A program made the translations under genes and the position numbers. A stretch of DNA of 64,000 nucleotides. Origin: Cyanoderma ruficeps. Its lineage: Eukaryota > Chordata > Aves > Passeriformes > Timaliidae. The notes beneath the pieces were generated by a model. It did no database searches. It saw nothing but the letters and a program-made list of their open reading frames with translations, and was not told where the DNA came from. Numbering within the stretch: the stretch's first letter is position 1; every line of letters starts with the position of its first letter. Below, one piece after another: positions 62,411 through 64,000 of the stretch. Location of the stretch: assembly GCA_008694505.1 (NCBI GenBank), contig VZDJ01000301.1, positions 8,926,563 through 8,990,562 of the forward strand, given 5' to 3'.

Positions 62411-63475
62411 CTTGCAGGGATGAGCACGATGGCAGCGTCAGGTTTGGACATGGCAGAGGTGTTGGAAAGGTGCTCCCCAGAGCAGACCAGCCAAATGGGC
62501 TTTAAAGTCCTTGGAGTTTGTAGAGCTCTCATTCCATGCTTCCCCTTACTTAAGCAAGAGGAAACACCAGAGAAGAGGAGAAGAAATATTTTCCAGTGTT
62601 GGTAATGTGTGTACCTGGGTAATTCCCGTCCCGTTTTCCAAGGGTTTTCCTTGGCATGGAGCAGGGGAGCCGCTCTCCTCTCCGTCACCACTGACCCAGT
62701 AACTCGAGCAGTTGGCAGTTTTCTCTGAGTCCTTTCAAGTGGGGCTCGTTTCTCCTCACACCTCATTTCTGGAGCGCTTCTGTGCTCCTGGGGAGCAGCT
62801 GCAGCATTCCTGCTCCTCTCCCAGGGACTCCCTGGGTGCCCTCCCTCTGTCCCAGGGTGTTCCACAGGGGACACTGAGGCACAGGAATGGCACGTCCAAG
62901 CTGCAGCAGGAAATCTGGGTGTGCTCAGGCTGCTGGTTTTGATCTGTCACACCATCCCCACTGACACCTCCCTGCCCTGACCCAGAGGGAGGAGAGGAAG
63001 GAATAAAAATCCCATTTATTCCTGCGGGGAGGAATGCTGTGCACGCAGCTGGAACACAGCAGGCTCGGCCCCAGCCTCCTGAATTTCAACATCAGAGGGA
63101 GCAGTGAGCTGAACGAGTTCATTATTGGAGATGTTGTAAGCTGGGCTTTGCAATTAATTTTCCCTTTCTCTCACACAAACCCTGGCTTACTTGACCCGTG
63201 TTGCACTGCACTTTCTCTGACAGAAACACCAAAGATAAGCCTCTCATCAGCAGTGGCCTTGCTTATCTGGGGCTGTTTGAGAACAGAAATGTGCTGTCAG
63301 GATCTAAAAAAAAAAGGTCTGCTTAATGTCAGGGTCTATGCCAAATTATGGCATGAAAAAAAAAGAACATTTCTGATATGAATTTCCTTTTCTTGAATAA
63401 ACTAAAGCAGGAGAGATAAAGAGTTGTTTCATGAAGATAAATGCAGAAAGAAAATGTGGCTGGCCATGAAGATCA
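62411..63475. other. Intergenic, nothing recognised
   Basis: GC-richer stretch with overlapping open frames of both strands near 62.4-62.9 kb, none recognisable. Confidence 0.45.
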
Positions 63476-63952
63476 CAGAATAGCTGAATCATTAGGGGTG
63501 GAAAAGCCCTCCAAGATCATGGAGTCCCAGCTGTGCCCAAACTCTACCTGGTCCCCATCCCAGGGTACTGAGTGTCACATCCAGGAATTCCTTGGACACC
63601 TCCAGGGATGGGGACCCCAAATCTTCCTGGGCAGTCACTTCCAGTGTTTATTCACCCGCTCCATGGAGAAATTCCTGCTGGTGTCCACCCTGAGCCTCCC
63701 CTGGCCCAGCCTGAGGCCGTTCCCTCTCCTCCTGTCCCTGTTCCCTGGGAGCAGAGCCCGACCCCCCCGGCTGTCCCCTCCTGTCAGGGAGTTGTGCAGA
63801 GCCACAAGGTCCCCCCGAGCCTCCTTTTCTCCAGGCTCAGCCCCTTCCCCAGCTCCCTCAGCCCCTCCTGGGGCTCCAGACCCTTCCCCAGCTCCCTCAG
63901 CCCCTCCTGGGGCTCCAGACCCTTCCCCAGCTCCCTCAACCACCACAGGACC
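63476..63952 (-). mobile_element. CR1 LINE, 5'-truncated
   Basis: Antisense CR1: CACAGAATAGCTGAATCATT, CCAAGATCATGGAGTCCCAG, CCACAAGGTCCCCCCGAGCC, CTTTTCTCCAGGCTCAGCCC, then two-plus tandem units of CCTTCCCCAGCTCCCTCAGC-type sequence near the window end. The open frames of 135-171 codons here, rich in Pro and Ser, are repeat artefacts. Confidence 0.93.
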
Positions 63953-64000
63953 ATGAATGATCTGAGTCCCAGACCCTGATGTCTCTTTTGGCCTTGTGCT

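Noticed and set aside
63441..63979. Pro/Ser/Ala-rich open frames of 135-171 codons
   Set aside because: Reading of an antisense CR1 with internal GC-rich tandem units.

Overview
This is vertebrate nuclear DNA, almost certainly from a bird and probably a songbird. Exons are short and introns long. There are many 5'-truncated CR1 LINE copies ending in the typical 'gatgatct...tccaaccc...attctatgat' tail, plus solo LTRs of endogenous retroviruses, A-runs and short N gaps in simple repeats. Nothing resembles bacterial gene organisation. The species assignment is inference from repeat types. The only protein-coding gene I can support is butyrylcholinesterase (BCHE), on the + strand. It has a non-coding first exon (about 18850-18978), a large exon 2 (acceptor before 22064, CDS 22069-23585), exon 3 (39080-39246, 167 bp) and exon 4 (CDS 46844-46965, then a 3'UTR with AATAAA at 47134). 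All introns are GT-AG and the phases fit. The joined CDS is 1806 nt, encoding 601 residues: a secreted serine hydrolase with an intact Ser226/Glu353/His466 triad, the choline-site Trp110, three expected disulfides and a C-terminal tetramerisation helix. Layout: 1-18849 is upstream intergenic DNA with a 236-239 bp direct duplication (392/3023), several CR1 fragments, a three-unit 36-bp repeat (13937), an antisense solo LTR (15221-15797) with a duplicated end, and a 54-bp tandem pair (16131). 18850-47160 is BCHE; its introns hold CR1 pieces, one old CR1-like relic, a second copy of the same LTR 215 bp downstream of exon 3, two weaker LTR candidates (27068, 45652), and simple repeats. 47160-64000 is downstream intergenic DNA with a T-poor, A-rich tract next to an assembly gap, an 11-copy 30-bp minisatellite (51879), a CR1 containing a 27-bp minisatellite and broken by an opposite-strand CR1 (58519-59145), a nested hairpin (62342-62410), and further CR1 copies. 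I found no tRNA, rRNA, CRISPR or operon-like structure, and no evidence for a wholly new system. The most informative items are protein-level changes in BCHE (Trp to Arg in the tetramerisation helix; an extra cysteine beside the acyl pocket), the paired antisense LTRs, and several unexplained small repeats and hairpins.
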